The notes under the pieces: model-generated
Database searches by the model: none
The model's input: the letters and a program-made list of their open reading frames with translations, nothing else
What the model was told of the DNA's origin: nothing
Made by a program: the position numbers and the translations under genes
Part shown: positions 55,201-63,762 of the stretch, piece after piece
Position numbering within the stretch: the stretch's first letter is position 1
How the letters are laid out: every line of letters begins with the position of its first letter
Source: Lutraria lutraria
Lineage: Eukaryota; Mollusca; Bivalvia; Venerida; Mactridae
Assembly: GCA_964023205.1 (NCBI GenBank)
Contig: OZ026851.1
Coordinates: 13,619,637 to 13,683,636 of the forward strand
Length of the DNA: 64,000 nucleotides
Direction of reading: 5' to 3'

Positions 55201-56187
55201 CACATGTATATATTTCAAGAGCTCAACGCAACAGTGTCGTATCTCATATTGAAATAAGAACAAGTTACGTCAGTGTTGCGTTGAGCCCTCGATTTGTTCT
55301 CTGTGTATAAACTCAGTTAAATTTGTTTTAAAAATATGAAAGGAAAACCTTGTTATGTAAAGAATTCTGTGTTTTTTTATTCAGGACATTTCAGTTTTTG
55401 GTCTCAACCTGACAGTCATGGTAAATCAACGATTAAGGAATTTATTGATCAGTGTGTTGAGAACTCGAGGAATGGTCGGTTTCTGTATTTTATTCGCCCA
55501 AGTGGACCAGGCAGCCCTCCGATGCCAATTCAATTACTGCATCCAGTTTCCAGGTATTTATATGAATGATTATTTACAACAAACTGTTCCTATGGAATTC
55601 CCTAAAGTAGAATAAATTGTTTACTTAAAGCTAGCTGCCTGTATTACTGTTTATACTTCTTGTTTGCACTGGATGTACCGTTGGTATACTGGCTAACTTG
55701 AAGCAACTTGCAATTTTAATCTGATAGCTGCAGCCATGATCCAGTGGTAAAAGCACTTGGCTTGTAACCTGGCAACCCTTGTTCAAATCCTGGTCATGGC
55801 AGGGATACCCTTCTATGAAAATTGGTACAATGAGTAGTTATGAAAAAGTTTTTCCCATAATTCAAAATTGTTGGGTGTTACATGCAACGCATTGATAATG
55901 ATTTTTTGGTCATTAAAAAGAAATTAAACATTGAGATAAAAAAAGGATTATAAGATTCCCCTGTAATTGTTTAACTATGATTTTTGAGGTTACAATTTAT
56001 ATAAAGATGTTTTATTCTTGGCTTCATTTCTTGTAGATTCATACAAATGCGGTCACTTCAGCATATGTGTCGATTCAGGATATTGCAGTTAGTTCGAAGA
56101 GATCATATAGATTTACTGCCTGTTCCAAAAAGAATTAAACAGTATTTGAACGAAGCTCAGTATTACGTGGAATACTTGGATGATTAG
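32880..56187 (+). CDS. SOCS6/SOCS7-like suppressor of cytokine signalling, giant N-terminus (1592 aa)
   Basis: Substrate-receptor subunit of a Cullin5-Elongin B/C ubiquitin ligase that recognises phosphotyrosine proteins (known for the family). Coding exons: 32880-34215, 45153-45278, 48709-48789, 49860-52559, 53441-53487, 53956-54124, 55385-55553, 56037-56187, totalling 4779 nt with all phases closing. The C-terminal ~165 residues hold an SH2 domain (GWYWGPLSWEEAE, FLVRDSSDEHYILSLSF with phosphate-binding Arg ~1458) followed by a SOCS box (BC box SLQHMCRFRIL, residues ~1549-1559; Cul5 box LLPVPKRIKQYL). These match SOCS6/SOCS7 rather than SOCS1-3/CIS. Human SOCS6 and SOCS7 are about 535-580 aa, so ~1000 residues are extra: two large exons of low-complexity, charged, Ser/Asp-rich sequence with repeated Tyr motifs and Pro-rich SH3-type sites. 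The ATG at 32880 follows an in-frame stop at 32865. An SH2-less isoform reading through donor 52560 would end at the stop ending at 52582. Confidence 0.93.
34268..34400 (+). repeat. tRNA-derived SINE, short copy
   Basis: GATGGTTTAGTGGTAAC head, degenerate middle, and tail GGCAGCTCTGAAATGGCCAT ... GAATGGGCTGTTGAAC. The tail matches that of 45826-46178 (CCTGAAATGACCATAGC, GAATGGGCCATTAAAC). Confidence 0.6.
34448..34578. mobile_element. 131-bp MITE, CAGTCTTYGAA family
   Basis: Left CAGTCTTTGAATG, right AATTTGAAGACTG, inner motif GGTTGYCC repeated at both sides. A 5-bp direct repeat TTTAC flanks it. Same family as 36318-36615. Confidence 0.65.
35765..36017. mobile_element. 253-bp foldback MITE with ~75-bp arms
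   Basis: AATCCGGATAGGGCCATAGT ... CGCCCCGCGCCTTTTTGAC ... AGATTTCATGTTACA at the left is matched in reverse at the right (TGTAACATGAAATCTCGC, GTCAAAAAGGATGGGGCGA, GCCCTATCCGGATT). SOCS intron 1. Confidence 0.8.
36318..36615. mobile_element. 298-bp MITE, CAGTCTTYGAA family, GGACCGA motifs
   Basis: Ends CAGTCTTCACGAAA and TTCGAAGACTG; 6-bp direct repeat TGCATG on both sides (36312-36317, 36616-36621). GGACC(GA) or its complement occurs about ten times, clustered near both ends around a central spacer. Confidence 0.7.
37711..37830. repeat. 21-24-bp tandem repeat, five copies
   Basis: Units beginning ACTGAGCTTAGAG start at 37711, 37732, 37754, 37778 and 37801, separated by TATATA-rich linkers. 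Confidence 0.85.
38362..38456. mobile_element. 95-bp pogo/Tc1-like MITE, copy 3 (minimal)
   Basis: TACAGTACAACCTCTGTAGA at the left and GGAGAGGTTGTACTGTA at the right, nearly the whole element being inverted repeat. It shares GAGCTGCAAATATTGACCGT with 4245-4426. Confidence 0.85.
39385..41212 (+). mobile_element. 1.8-kb Helentron/pearl-like element with tandem core
   Basis: Left region has the dyad AGCTCACC ... GGGTGAGCT. The subterminal GCTCACCAG (39391) is matched by its exact complement CTGGTGAGC (41170-41178). The core is nine tandem units starting at the CTTCTT sites 39638, 39801, 39965, 40120, 40284, 40439, 40603, 40758 and 40922; from 39801 the spacings alternate 164/155 bp, a higher-order period of 319 bp. 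The right end has a hairpin (AGGGCC ATCAT GGCCCT, 41185-41201) eight bases before CTAG. Subterminal inverted repeats, central tandem units and a 3' hairpin describe Helentron-associated elements, including pearl of bivalves. No Rep/helicase gene: non-autonomous. Confidence 0.7.
41389..41660 (+). repeat. tRNA-derived SINE
   Basis: The head CCGGTTAGCTCAGTGGTTAG is a good A box; AGCTTGAACCCTGG is a B-box-like site at tRNA spacing. The acceptor stem does not pair well, and a ~190-bp non-tRNA body follows with GTGGTTAGTACTGGTTAAGG, so it is a SINE, not a tRNA gene. Confidence 0.75.
41950..42548. repeat. C-rich minisatellite, 12 copies of ~48 bp
   Basis: Each unit has GTAGAAAAGGTGTGTAGGAC followed by ATTCCCCCCC, then TTTGTACCCCCTCCTCAAA. 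Unit anchors (GTAG) start at 41965, 42014, 42071, 42119, 42165, 42213, 42262, 42309, 42357, 42410, 42465 and 42513. C runs of 7-15 vary between copies. The long frames across it are consequences of the ~48-bp period, not genes. Confidence 0.95.
42736..42774. mobile_element. 39-bp palindromic insertion with 7-bp target duplication
   Basis: CAAAGACCTATACATAC, a 5-base centre, then GTATGTATAGGTCTTTG, with 17-bp perfect arms. It is flanked by ATGAAAC at 42729-42735 and 42775-42781. The half-site resembles the ends of the 506-bp element at 61438-61943. Like 31346-31385 it consists of two termini only. Confidence 0.85.
43333..43625 (+). mobile_element. hAT-like MITE with GGGAAT motifs, copy 2
   Basis: Direct copy of 7908-8190: GGGAATATGACCCATACCC, TTGGGATTGGGAATTTTCGC, CTACCAATAGTGATGTTAAT and GGGAATTTTTGTCTGTGA are shared. 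The right end is GAAAATCCCTG. Confidence 0.7.
44119..44185. repeat. TTTAAACGCCCCC repeat
   Basis: ACCGTATTCCCCCGTTTAAA, then CGCCCC with a long C run, then TAATAAACGCCCCCACCC. It resembles the end of a widespread invertebrate repeat; the rest of the element could not be delimited. Confidence 0.4.
45295..45439. repeat. 145-bp hairpin with perfect 46-bp arms
   Basis: Arms 45295-45340 and 45394-45439 are exact reverse complements (outer end ATAAATATCACATCCCACAT, inner end AATGTTCACCC). The 53-bp loop is itself partly inverted (CAAGTAATGTC / GACATTACTTTG). It begins 16 bases after the donor of SOCS exon 2. A second smaller hairpin (TAATGTCAGAGGGT / ACCCTCTGACGTCA) lies at about 45720-45770; both may belong to one foldback element. 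Confidence 0.9.
45826..46178 (+). repeat. tRNA-derived SINE, longest copy
   Basis: Head GATCAGTGGTCAAGTGGTAA ... GGTTGTGGGTTCGAATCTCG gives clear A and B boxes. The ~260-bp body ends GAATGGGCCATTAAAC followed by AAAAGATAAAAG. Same family as 47998-48296 (opposite strand) and 34268-34400. Confidence 0.85.
46365..46437. repeat. 11-bp tandem repeat (AAAAGTTCAAG), 6.6 copies
   Basis: Six exact units followed by a partial seventh, in SOCS intron 2. Confidence 0.95.
46864..47165. repeat. Repeated-motif MITE-like sequence
   Basis: Begins CAGGGCATTTTTTTC and has CCCAATT, TTGGCCAA and GAATTTCCCGATA-type motifs around a spacer, similar in style to 26769-27095. The right end is not defined. A C-rich run follows at ~47195-47220. 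Confidence 0.35.
47663..47989 (-). repeat. Interspersed ~325-bp repeat, copy 2
   Basis: Reverse-complement copy of 2886-3205: CGAATATGGGCAGTTTCCTC, ATGGCCAGAATTTTCCCCTG, CACATGATCATGTAA and CTTTTGATGGGCATGGGTAG appear in the mirrored order. Confidence 0.8.
47998..48296 (-). repeat. tRNA-derived SINE
   Basis: Minus strand: GATCGGTGGTCGAGTGGTAA (A box), GGTCATGGGTTCGATTCTCG (B box), tail ending GGGCCGTTGAATAAG. Same family as 45826-46178. Confidence 0.8.
48980..49215. repeat. Degenerate ~20-27-bp tandem repeat
   Basis: About ten diverged units of the form AAAGGTCCAGTCTAGATAA in SOCS intron 3, for example GGTCCAGCGAAGATAAA, GGGCCCAATCTAGATAAAG and GGGTCCAGTCTGGAAAAAG. Confidence 0.75.
49860..52559 (+). 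CDS. SOCS6/7-like exon 4: 2.7-kb acidic disordered region
   Basis: A single 900-codon exon. It begins with a repeat of the motif also encoded by exon 3 (LEPGYAECADAIK, residues ~546-558). Then follow a Lys-rich stretch (KLKKKEKKSKKPKKQEK, NLS-like) and a Pro-rich SH3 ligand-like site (PPEAPPLPARNYSLY). A spaced CxxC pair (KKCSECGKDL, then ALCVNCKMKK) could bind one metal ion. A long Asp/Glu/Ser/Asn-rich tract follows. Near the C-terminal end come further Pro-rich sites (APPPRVPRPP, SPPVVPPRIPIRER). The last are the kind of element that lets SOCS7 bind NCK SH3 domains (family knowledge). It has the A-rich codon use of a disordered acidic protein but no stop codons across 2.7 kb. Confidence 0.9.
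52638..52819. mobile_element. pogo/Tc1-like MITE, family 2, copy 2
   Basis: TACAGTCAAACTTGTGAGCA ... TATCACAGGTTTGACTGA, sharing GGTGACCCTTATTTGGAGGT with 21061-21236. It starts about 79 bp after the exon 4 donor of the SOCS gene. Confidence 0.75.
53441..56187 (+). CDS. SOCS6/7-like exons 5-8: SH2 domain and SOCS box
   Basis: Exons 53441-53487, 53956-54124, 55385-55553 and 56037-56187. Exon 5 gives the extended SH2 subdomain (VSYSQDFMESFRQLKD). Exons 6 and 7 give the SH2 domain: Trp at its start, FLVRDS, HHTRIEHHKGHFSFW, and the IKEFIDQCVENSRNG helix. Exon 8 gives the last SH2 strand and the SOCS box, ending YYVEYLDD. All residues expected for Elongin C binding (Leu and Cys of the BC box) and Cul5 binding (LPVP) are intact, so this should be a functional ligase receptor. 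Confidence 0.95.
54149..54349. mobile_element. ~201-bp MITE (TACTGTG end), copy 2
   Basis: TACTGTGCAATCATTAATTT ... AATAAATGAAAATACAGTA, over 80% alike to 1883-2084 by eye. It begins 25 bp after the end of SOCS exon 6. Confidence 0.8.
54858..55055 (+). repeat. SINE fragment
   Basis: B-box-like GTGAGTTCAAATCCCTACG, then ACAAAATTTCACATGACAG and GACCCTAGCTGCTGGTGCAA, matching the body and tail of 19517-19760. Confidence 0.6.
55216..55291 (+). mobile_element. 76-bp palindromic element, copy 1
   Basis: CAAGAGCTCAACGCAACAGT ... ACTGTTGCG-type complement ending TTGCGTTGAGCCCTCG. It is flanked by ATTT on both sides (55212-55215, 55292-55295). Exactly the same length as 58545-58620 and 60141-60216. 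Confidence 0.85.
55733..55900 (+). repeat. tRNA-derived SINE
   Basis: GATCCAGTGGTAAAAGCAC and TTGTTCAAATCCTGGTC at tRNA spacing, then GGGATACCCTTCTATGAAAA. In SOCS intron 7. Confidence 0.65.
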
Positions 56188-58436
56188 ACATATTATCATA
56201 TCATATAGATCTATATTTCTTACTTATTATTAATGGTCTACTTATCATTAAATAGTATTGGACTAATGATTTTTTTCTTTGAATTTCTCTCGATGGAAAT
56301 GTACAATATAACCCTGTAATGTCAACGAATCTAATTGAATGTATTTCAAGTTGGTGCTGTGAAAATTCTGAATTTCATTTTTATTCTCAAAAATCTTTTT
56401 TTATTTTACTTTGAATGTTAAAATTTAGATTGTTATTGATTTGTTTAATGTCTCGCTCACAAAGTAAGGTAAATATGTGAGTACCGGTAGTTATCTATTC
56501 TTTGACTATATATGTGGGAATATGTACCTGAGGTAAACAGGTGTAAATATAGTTAAATAGGCTTTTTTCGTTATCTCTGCTATAGGGCATTTTTTGTTTG
56601 TTACAAACTTACTCTGTATAAAAAATGTGCTAATTTGTTTGAATTATTCTGTTATTGATTTTTTAATTCTGTATGAAATGTAATTTATTCTTTGTCAGGT
56701 AGGATATATAATAGAAAGAGTAAGGTTAGACAGCTCTAAAAACTTATGAAGAAAAGTTAGGTTAGACAACTGTGATTAATGTCATTAAAATCTCTCAATA
56801 TTGAAACCTTTCGAAAATACCTGATTTTTGTTCTTTCGTATCCAATACTAGGAAAATAATTACAGAAAGAAGTTTGAGCTGTTGATTGGATGAAAAACTG
56901 TAATAAATTTCTTATCTTTTTGTTTTGATCCTATGGTAGAAATATGCTTCTATGATAACATTAGATATTGTTAGACAGGATTTTTCCTATTAAATTTCTT
57001 TAAATGTAAAGCTTTTCAATTTCAACATACCTCTTTGGATGAATAATTTAGCTGTATATAGATGAGAGTAGATGATACATATTGTACATGTATGTTGATG
57101 TAGTAAGTGTTCATGAGATTGATTAAAATAAGGGGCCACATTGACATATCTTGTATTTTACCTGTATACTGTACATGTACTATGTCTTGTTTCAATATCT
57201 TTCTTCGTAAAGTTCTCATTCAGTGAAGTCTCGCTATTTGATATTTATCTTTGTCATCGTTTGTCATTCTGTCTCTCTTTCTATCACAACTCACCTTTCT
57301 AATTTTAGCAGCATGATCATTACAAACTATCACCACAGTTTAATTATCCATTGTAGATATAAATTGCAATACTCAAACTTTTTTCATTTCATCGTTCGAA
57401 CTGTATATTTACAAATTTTTCATTGCATCTAAATGGGACATAAAGTAACATTAATTCAAATTTATTTGCAATCTTTATGACACAGAACTATAGTTCCTTA
57501 TCTTATTAAGTTTAAAAATAAAACTTTTTTAAAAAATATATATTTTAAGTCTGTGTTACTAAACAGTTTTTAGTCTGAATACTTTTGAGCAAGGGGGTGA
57601 TACAAAAGCATTTACAGTAAAAACTCAATTAATTTTCATTTAAATTTACAATACTTTGTATTAAGACCACCTTCATAATGGTCTTGCAGTGTTTTCAATA
57701 ATTTTTTAAAGCACAGGCCCAGACTATATGAGGGCTACTGAAAATAATTTACCATAATTCATTGATATTTTCTAATCATATTCATTAGATAGATACTATT
57801 TGCATACATTGTAATTTTTAATGGGTGACAAGTAATTTACAAGGCTAGACAAAGACGGGCATTTTAGGTCACCATAACATGGACATTTATTTGGCTAGCT
57901 CATTTTTCTTTGCTGTCATTTTATAGTCTTATCCAAATAGAAAAAAAGAGATATTTATAAACTATAGTATGCTACATGAATGGTATGGAACTTCTCTTCT
58001 AAGAAAATCATTGTAATTTTTATTCAGTACTTATGTAGCAATAAGATATAACCCCTTTCTTCTTGAACCCTTTTTGATCTGCCCATTTCTCCCAGTCTGG
58101 TCTAGTCTGGAGCAGAGCTGTCACTGAAGTCCTATGATAAATTTGTTCAGTTCTTTCTTTATTCACTCGAGAGAAATGAAATCTGATGTATGCATTATAG
58201 TATCACTTGTTTGTTTAAAGTATTGTGATTGGCTGACTGGTCATATCAAGTTTCACCATTTTATAGATCAATTAAATGGTTTTTAACTGAACATTTTACT
58301 AGATTTTTTTCTGGTTTGATCTTTTCAACTTGCTTGTATCTGATGTAAAGTATTATTGCTGGTTGTGTTTAGCTTACAGATTTTTTGCTTGTACTCAAAT
58401 TTTTCTGTTTTAAATGAGTCGTTCATCGATGTATAT

Positions 58437-58640
58437 TTTTATGCCCAGCATCAAGCGATTCGGGGGCATATAGTGATTGCCTTGTCCGTTTGTCTGTCTG
58501 TCTGTCAGTACAAGGTTTATTCAAGCTGCCTCCGGGATGCATATCCAGGGCTCAGCGCAACACTGTTGTAACTTGTTCTTATTTCAATATGAGTTACGAC
58601 ACTGTTGTGTTGAGCCCTCGATATGCCCATATTGTACACA
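58437..58640 (+). repeat. 'GGGGGCATATAGTG' interspersed repeat interrupted by a 76-bp element
   Basis: GCATCAAGCGATTCGGGGGC then ATATAGTGATTGCC and TGTCTGTCTGTCTGTCAGTA is a repeat I recognise from bivalve genomes. The 76-bp palindrome is inserted in it at ATAT. Confidence 0.6.
58545..58620 (-). mobile_element. 76-bp palindromic element, copy 2
   Basis: CCAGGGCTCAGCGCAACACT ... GTTGTGTTGAGCCCTCG, opposite in orientation to the other two copies. Flanked by ATAT at 58541-58544 and 58621-58624. Confidence 0.85.
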
Positions 58641-60140
58641 GCTTCTTGATCCTATAAAATATTTGATTCATATGTTTGGTATAACTTCAATTTTTCTCAA
58701 TTCAACATGAGCAGTTTGCTCATGAACTGTCATGTTGTATTTTTTAGCTGCTAGTTAAGAAAGCATAAAGAAATTGAAATTTTAGGCCATATGAATAATT
58801 GGTTTAGTAGCTGTCTCTTTTTAGAATGTTGTAGATACATCTGAATATCTTTATTTGGCCTTGGTATGATGTAATTTCTTATATTTTATATCATGTTTCT
58901 AATGGTGCAGCCCGAAATTATCTTTGCAATGTGGTTTCAATGAAATTTTTGTGAAGGCCTTAAATGGATGGAATAAATACTGGAGATGTCTCAGAAATTT
59001 TATATGAGGTAATACTTAATTGGTTCAAAGGATTGATGAAGATGACCTTGCTTTGATAGAGAGTTGTTTTCTCTTTGATTTCTTAGTGTATTTATTTTAA
59101 ACTCATCTGTTTTGATAAAAATATAAAACTCTTATGAAGTATTACATAATTGTCATCTTCATTCATGAATTTATTTTGTACTATTCCACCATCTAAACAA
59201 AGGTCAATATATAGGACATATTTATTTTATGTTATTGACCATATTGCCCCGAATAGAGGCCAACTGTGGATTAAGTCACTGGTTTGGCTGTATATAGCCT
59301 AAGCAGACAAATGGCACAGCAGTGGGCGGAGCTTTTGTTGCGATTAATTTTGTTGTTGTTGTTTTGCTTAAATATCTCATGTTTTATGTCATTGTGCCAA
59401 AGAAATTTTTAAGTATCTTTGTTATCACATTTCTTGTACATGTATTTTTATTGTTCATTTTGGGATGACTTTTTTTGTTGTCATGGTGACACATTGTGCT
59501 TCATGTATTCAATTTTTAAAAAATAGCTGTGCTCCAGAATTTGGTAAAAAATTGACTGAAAATTTAACGTCTCTGTTTTTTTTATCGCTAATATTTAATG
59601 CAGTCTTTCTTACATAGTGAAGATACGGGTAGTTATAAATGAAATTAATTTCCATTGTACAGAAGAGATATGACTATGAATTGAAACCTTAAATTGATTC
59701 CAAATGGAAACTTATGAAGTAAGCGTAAATGCAGTATAACCATTATGTACACAGTATTTCTTGTCATGTATGATATAAAAGTATGATATAAAAGTATGGT
59801 TAAGTTTAAATCTTACAGTTCCAAATTTCTTCGGCATTCCTGAGATTGTACTTCCGTAAAGGTTCCGTATTTCTGGATACTAAAAAATGAATGTAAATCT
59901 TTTTTAACGATAAACTATAATTTCTCTTCTAGTTTATTTGGGTTTCAAGGTAGTCTATGTACCGGGTAGGTTTGGCAGCTGCTAGAAATAAATGCATTTA
60001 ATATGAAAACAGATAAATCATTCACCTTAAAAATCCCTTTTTGTATGAATTTTTCTGAATTGAATTTTTTATTTCAATATTTTACTTATTTCTGGAGGTC
60101 AGTGATTTGGAAGTATTTGACTCCAAACTATTTTAAAATT

Positions 60141-60216
60141 CGAGGGTTCAACGCAACAGTGTCGTAACTCATATTGAAATGAGAACAAGTTACTACAGTG
60201 TTGCGCTGAGCCCTTG
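60141..60216 (+). mobile_element. 76-bp palindromic element, copy 3
   Basis: CGAGGGTTCAACGCAACAGT ... GTGTTGCGCTGAGCCCTTG. The central text CATATTGAAATGAGAACAAG matches copy 1 with one change. Flanks AATT / AAAT are not identical. Confidence 0.8.
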
Positions 60217-61437
60217 AAATGCTTTCTTTACTACAACTAAGTAATATCAGATTTTGCCGTAACTTGTGTTTTAATACGCTTCTGTGTTAGTCTGTGTCAA
60301 TTTTTTCCATTACATTTTGCTAATCTTTTCTTTTTTGTTTTTCTTAATTATTGCTTTTTTCTTTGTCTTTCTCTTATAAAACAGCTGGTCTTTATTGCCT
60401 GTTGCAGCTTTCTGTATTTTGGATTGTATATTGTTAAAACATTTTGCATACTGTTCTATTTCTGTTTCCTGTAAATTTATTGTTTACCTTCAGTTCTTGT
60501 TGTATGTATTTTTCTGTACCTTGATCAATGACTGTACTCAAACTCAAATATTACGTCAATCTGTTGGAGTGGTCAAGTTTCTGCCCACAATACATTAGAA
60601 GGTATTAACCATGGTTATGTATTTTATCAGACATACAAGGATAAAAAGATTTTTAGGTATAAATTTCTAAAAAAAGAACTTTAAGACCGGTCACCAATCT
60701 CGTGATTCATAACCATGGAATCTAAATAAATCATTGTATTATTAACTTAATACTATTGTATTTTATTGACTTACAATGAACTTTGTTTTCATCTACCCTA
60801 TTTGTTGATATTTAACATATACTTACATGAAAGTCTTGAAAGTTTTCTATGTTACATGAATTATTAATTTTATAGTAACTGCATAATTCAGTATAGCGCA
60901 CAAAATTCTTTTTATTTTATTTTTGCTTTACTAATTGATTTCTTTCTTGCCTATTGTCATATTATTGAAATATATTGTGTATGAGCATTTTTACTTATTT
61001 TAACTTGGCTAGAATACTTACAGTACAGCATTTGTTTGCATGTATTTTTATTTGATGCTTGCAGTGTGCTTGTGACTTTTTTTTTTATCAAATTGTTGGT
61101 TTGCTATTATGTGACTAAAACACCTAAAATTATTTGCAGTTTTGACCAAAAAATTGCGTTCCTTATTTCTGTTTTTAGCTTTCAGTGCAAGCAAATTATG
61201 TTAACGAAAATATTATAATATTGTCTACCTTCCTTCTCTCAGCCAAAAGTTTAGATCGTCTGACTGCAAATCAACATTTTTAAGATGACATTATTCTGGC
61301 AGAAATTTTATTAAATCTGAAAGCAACCAACCGAAGGTAATAATTTAGTTTATTTATTAAATGCTTGATTAAGATATATATATCTATAGTTTACATTTCA
61401 CGTAACTTTTTAAAAGTTCACTGAGACTTATTTTTAT

Positions 61438-61943
61438 CAAAGACCTTTACATTACAAAGATAAGAAAGTCCTGTAGGCGCCTGTAGAAAATGCTATTTTT
61501 GCACGCAGCAGATCTTTGAATTTTGCAAACTACTTAAAATTTGTGCAAATCTCATTAATGAATTTTCAACCATGTCATTAAGTACTCATTTCTCTGATGC
61601 AAGAACATAAATAATTATTTTCAATATGATTTGTTAAGAAATTTCTTTGAAATTATTACTTAAATTCAACCAGTATTGCAGAAAAATGACAAAATGTATG
61701 ATATGAGGTTCATGCAGGGGCCTTTGTATTTTGCATATAACTTTATTTGTGCTCCAATTTTTATCAACTAGGTATCATTTTGTAGGGAATGTCTTGCTCT
61801 ATTGCAAGATATAATTTACTTTAATATATCTTCAATAGAAAATGAGCAATAAGCAAACGTGATTTTGCGAGATTTTGTCAATCTGCTGCGTGACTTTGTG
61901 AGATTTAGGCTACTTCCTTATCTTTGTAATGTATAGGTCTTTG
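61438..61943. mobile_element. 506-bp inverted-repeat element with CAAAGACCT ends
   Basis: Left CAAAGACCTTTACATTACAA followed by AGATAAGAAAGTCC; right CTTCCTTATCTTTGTAATG then TATAGGTCTTTG, about 32 bp of near-perfect inverted repeat. Flanks tTTTTAT and cTTTTAT match at six of seven bases, in line with a 7-bp duplication. Interior AT-rich, non-coding. Confidence 0.8.
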
Positions 61944-63629
61944 CTTTTATTCACGATTTTGTTGTATTAGACTTTGACATCTACTTGTATACTGTAGTTT
62001 GTTTGTTAACGAGCTTGCTTTGACGGAAGAAAGATCTTACCCGGTACAAGTACTGGATTCAAACAGCTTCTTTTTGTTTTTTTTCACCCACAAATTTTAC
62101 TTTTGAGGTTATACACTTGTAATTATTTTACTTTAGAATTATAATTCTTATTTCTGATGGATTTATGTAACTAACACAAATAAAAGATGAAATATTGGGA
62201 TGAATATTACAGTATTCAATAATAAACAAATTTCTTTTTTTTTCGTCATAAATACGACATAATTAGCTGATATATAGTTCTTTATTTTAATGTTGATCTC
62301 TCTTGAATTAATGAATTGTGAGGTGTTGTTTAAGGCCGATTATTTTATTTAGTTGTATTTTAATTAATTTACTCATTGCCTGGATTTGTGAGAATCGTAT
62401 GGCAGCCATTTTAGTCTACAAATATTTTGTGTATTATGTGAAGATATCATTGTTTTTATTGGTTGGTGTGTTCCTCTGTATAAATATTGTGTATTTTGCA
62501 ACATTTTATTCATTTTGGAATCTTCATAAAAAAATTGACACAAACATGATACTGATTCTATAAGCTCAAAGAAATTTTAGGTCAAGTTTGGGTCAAGGTC
62601 ATTTTAAGCCTGTTTGGGTTAAGGTCATCTGGTATGATGACGGTCAAGGTAGTCAATTAGATATTTCGGGGGGGGGGGGTTAAAGACAACCGTTTTGGCT
62701 AAGTTTGTTAGAGATGTTGGTGGGTTTGTTAATTTTAATATTTTGTGTGTAGTAAACTTGTTGTAAATTTTCTTATTTATGTGTTGACCAAATTCAGCTT
62801 GTTGTACACAAATGAATGTTTATAAAAGCTACATTTTAACTTTACATCTATTTATATATAATACCCTCAGTCAGCTTAATAATAAAGATATGAAACTTTT
62901 ATACACATTTTCTGTATTTTTAAGTAGTTACTATAGTAATTTTCTAGTCCAGAAATTTATCTTACTTTTTCTACCAATTTAGTGTTTAATTGATATTAAT
63001 ATCTGCATGTTTGACATAGCAATCTGACTGATACAAAACTGCTTCTTCTTTCAAGCAGGAGAATTAATTGGTTCTTAGTTCTCTACCATAATAATATTTG
63101 TATGCTTGACTTGGCAATTAATTGTAAAGGGAGGTAAATCTTTCCAACATTATTAGTTGTTGGCCTATTTCCAGTAAATGAAGACTGTAACAACTTGGTA
63201 TTTCTGAAATTTTGTCTGGATAAACCGACCTTTATCTCTTTTTCAATTATATGATGTTATTGAAACAAGAGGTCCATTAAAGTAACATAAAGAAATAATT
63301 CAAGTTTATAGCAGTTAACTTAGTAGCTGAACATATACGGCTAACATCACATGTGTATAATATTACATGTGGGAAATATCATAGCCATTCGGATATGGAC
63401 ACAGAAAGAATATTTTCAATGTTGAAATGTACTTTTATCTGATTTTAGGTCGTTAAAGAACAAACGTCAAGCCTAGGAATGTTAAAATATTTATAGAAGA
63501 AAAATTGGATTTTCAAAATTAAGGTTACACACATCTTTTTACAGATTTTTATAAAATCTGTCCCATCATAGTATTGCAGTTTTTAAGCAAGAAAAGTATA
63601 ACAACATCTAAAATTCAACAACATTTCTA

Positions 63630-63762
63630 TCATCGACCGGACAAGTTTGTATATTCCGTTTGACCTTGACGACGGAAACCATCTTCATAATTCTTTTTTA
63701 TCTTCTTGTACTGACCGTAGTCAAGCTCAATCCCATAATCGTCGGCAAACTTTCGAGCTTTT
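63630..63762 (-). CDS. Terminal coding exon of an unrecognised gene (C-terminal 43 aa)
   Basis: On the minus strand a clear acceptor (GCTTTCAG, ending at 63763) opens a 133-nt exon with one base of a split codon, then 43 codons and TGA at 63632-63630. The peptide starts KARKFADDYGIELDYGQYKK and ends with GQTEYTNLSGR. Regular amino-acid use with Tyr/Asp/Lys-rich helices, unlike the random AT-rich frames nearby, supports real coding. I do not recognise the family. At the right edge the minus strand reads C|GTATGT, which could be the donor of the preceding exon, giving an intron of about 237 bp. Confidence 0.6.

Larger units (their letters stand above)
56188..63629. other. SOCS 3'UTR and intergenic region
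   Basis: From the SOCS stop codon to the next gene's terminal exon there is no recognisable coding sequence. Part must be the SOCS 3'UTR; the polyadenylation site is not identifiable (one candidate is AATAAAG near 62880). Elements inside: two of the three 76-bp palindromes (58545-58620, 60141-60216), a 'gggggcata' repeat around 58437-58640, a partial pogo-like MITE end near 59200-59295, and a 506-bp inverted-repeat element (61438-61943). Remaining sequence is AT-rich. Confidence 0.65.

Noticed and set aside
62318..62563. An 81-codon hydrophobic frame
   Set aside because: AT-rich DNA makes Phe/Ile/Leu/Tyr-rich frames by chance; no homology, splice structure or start context.
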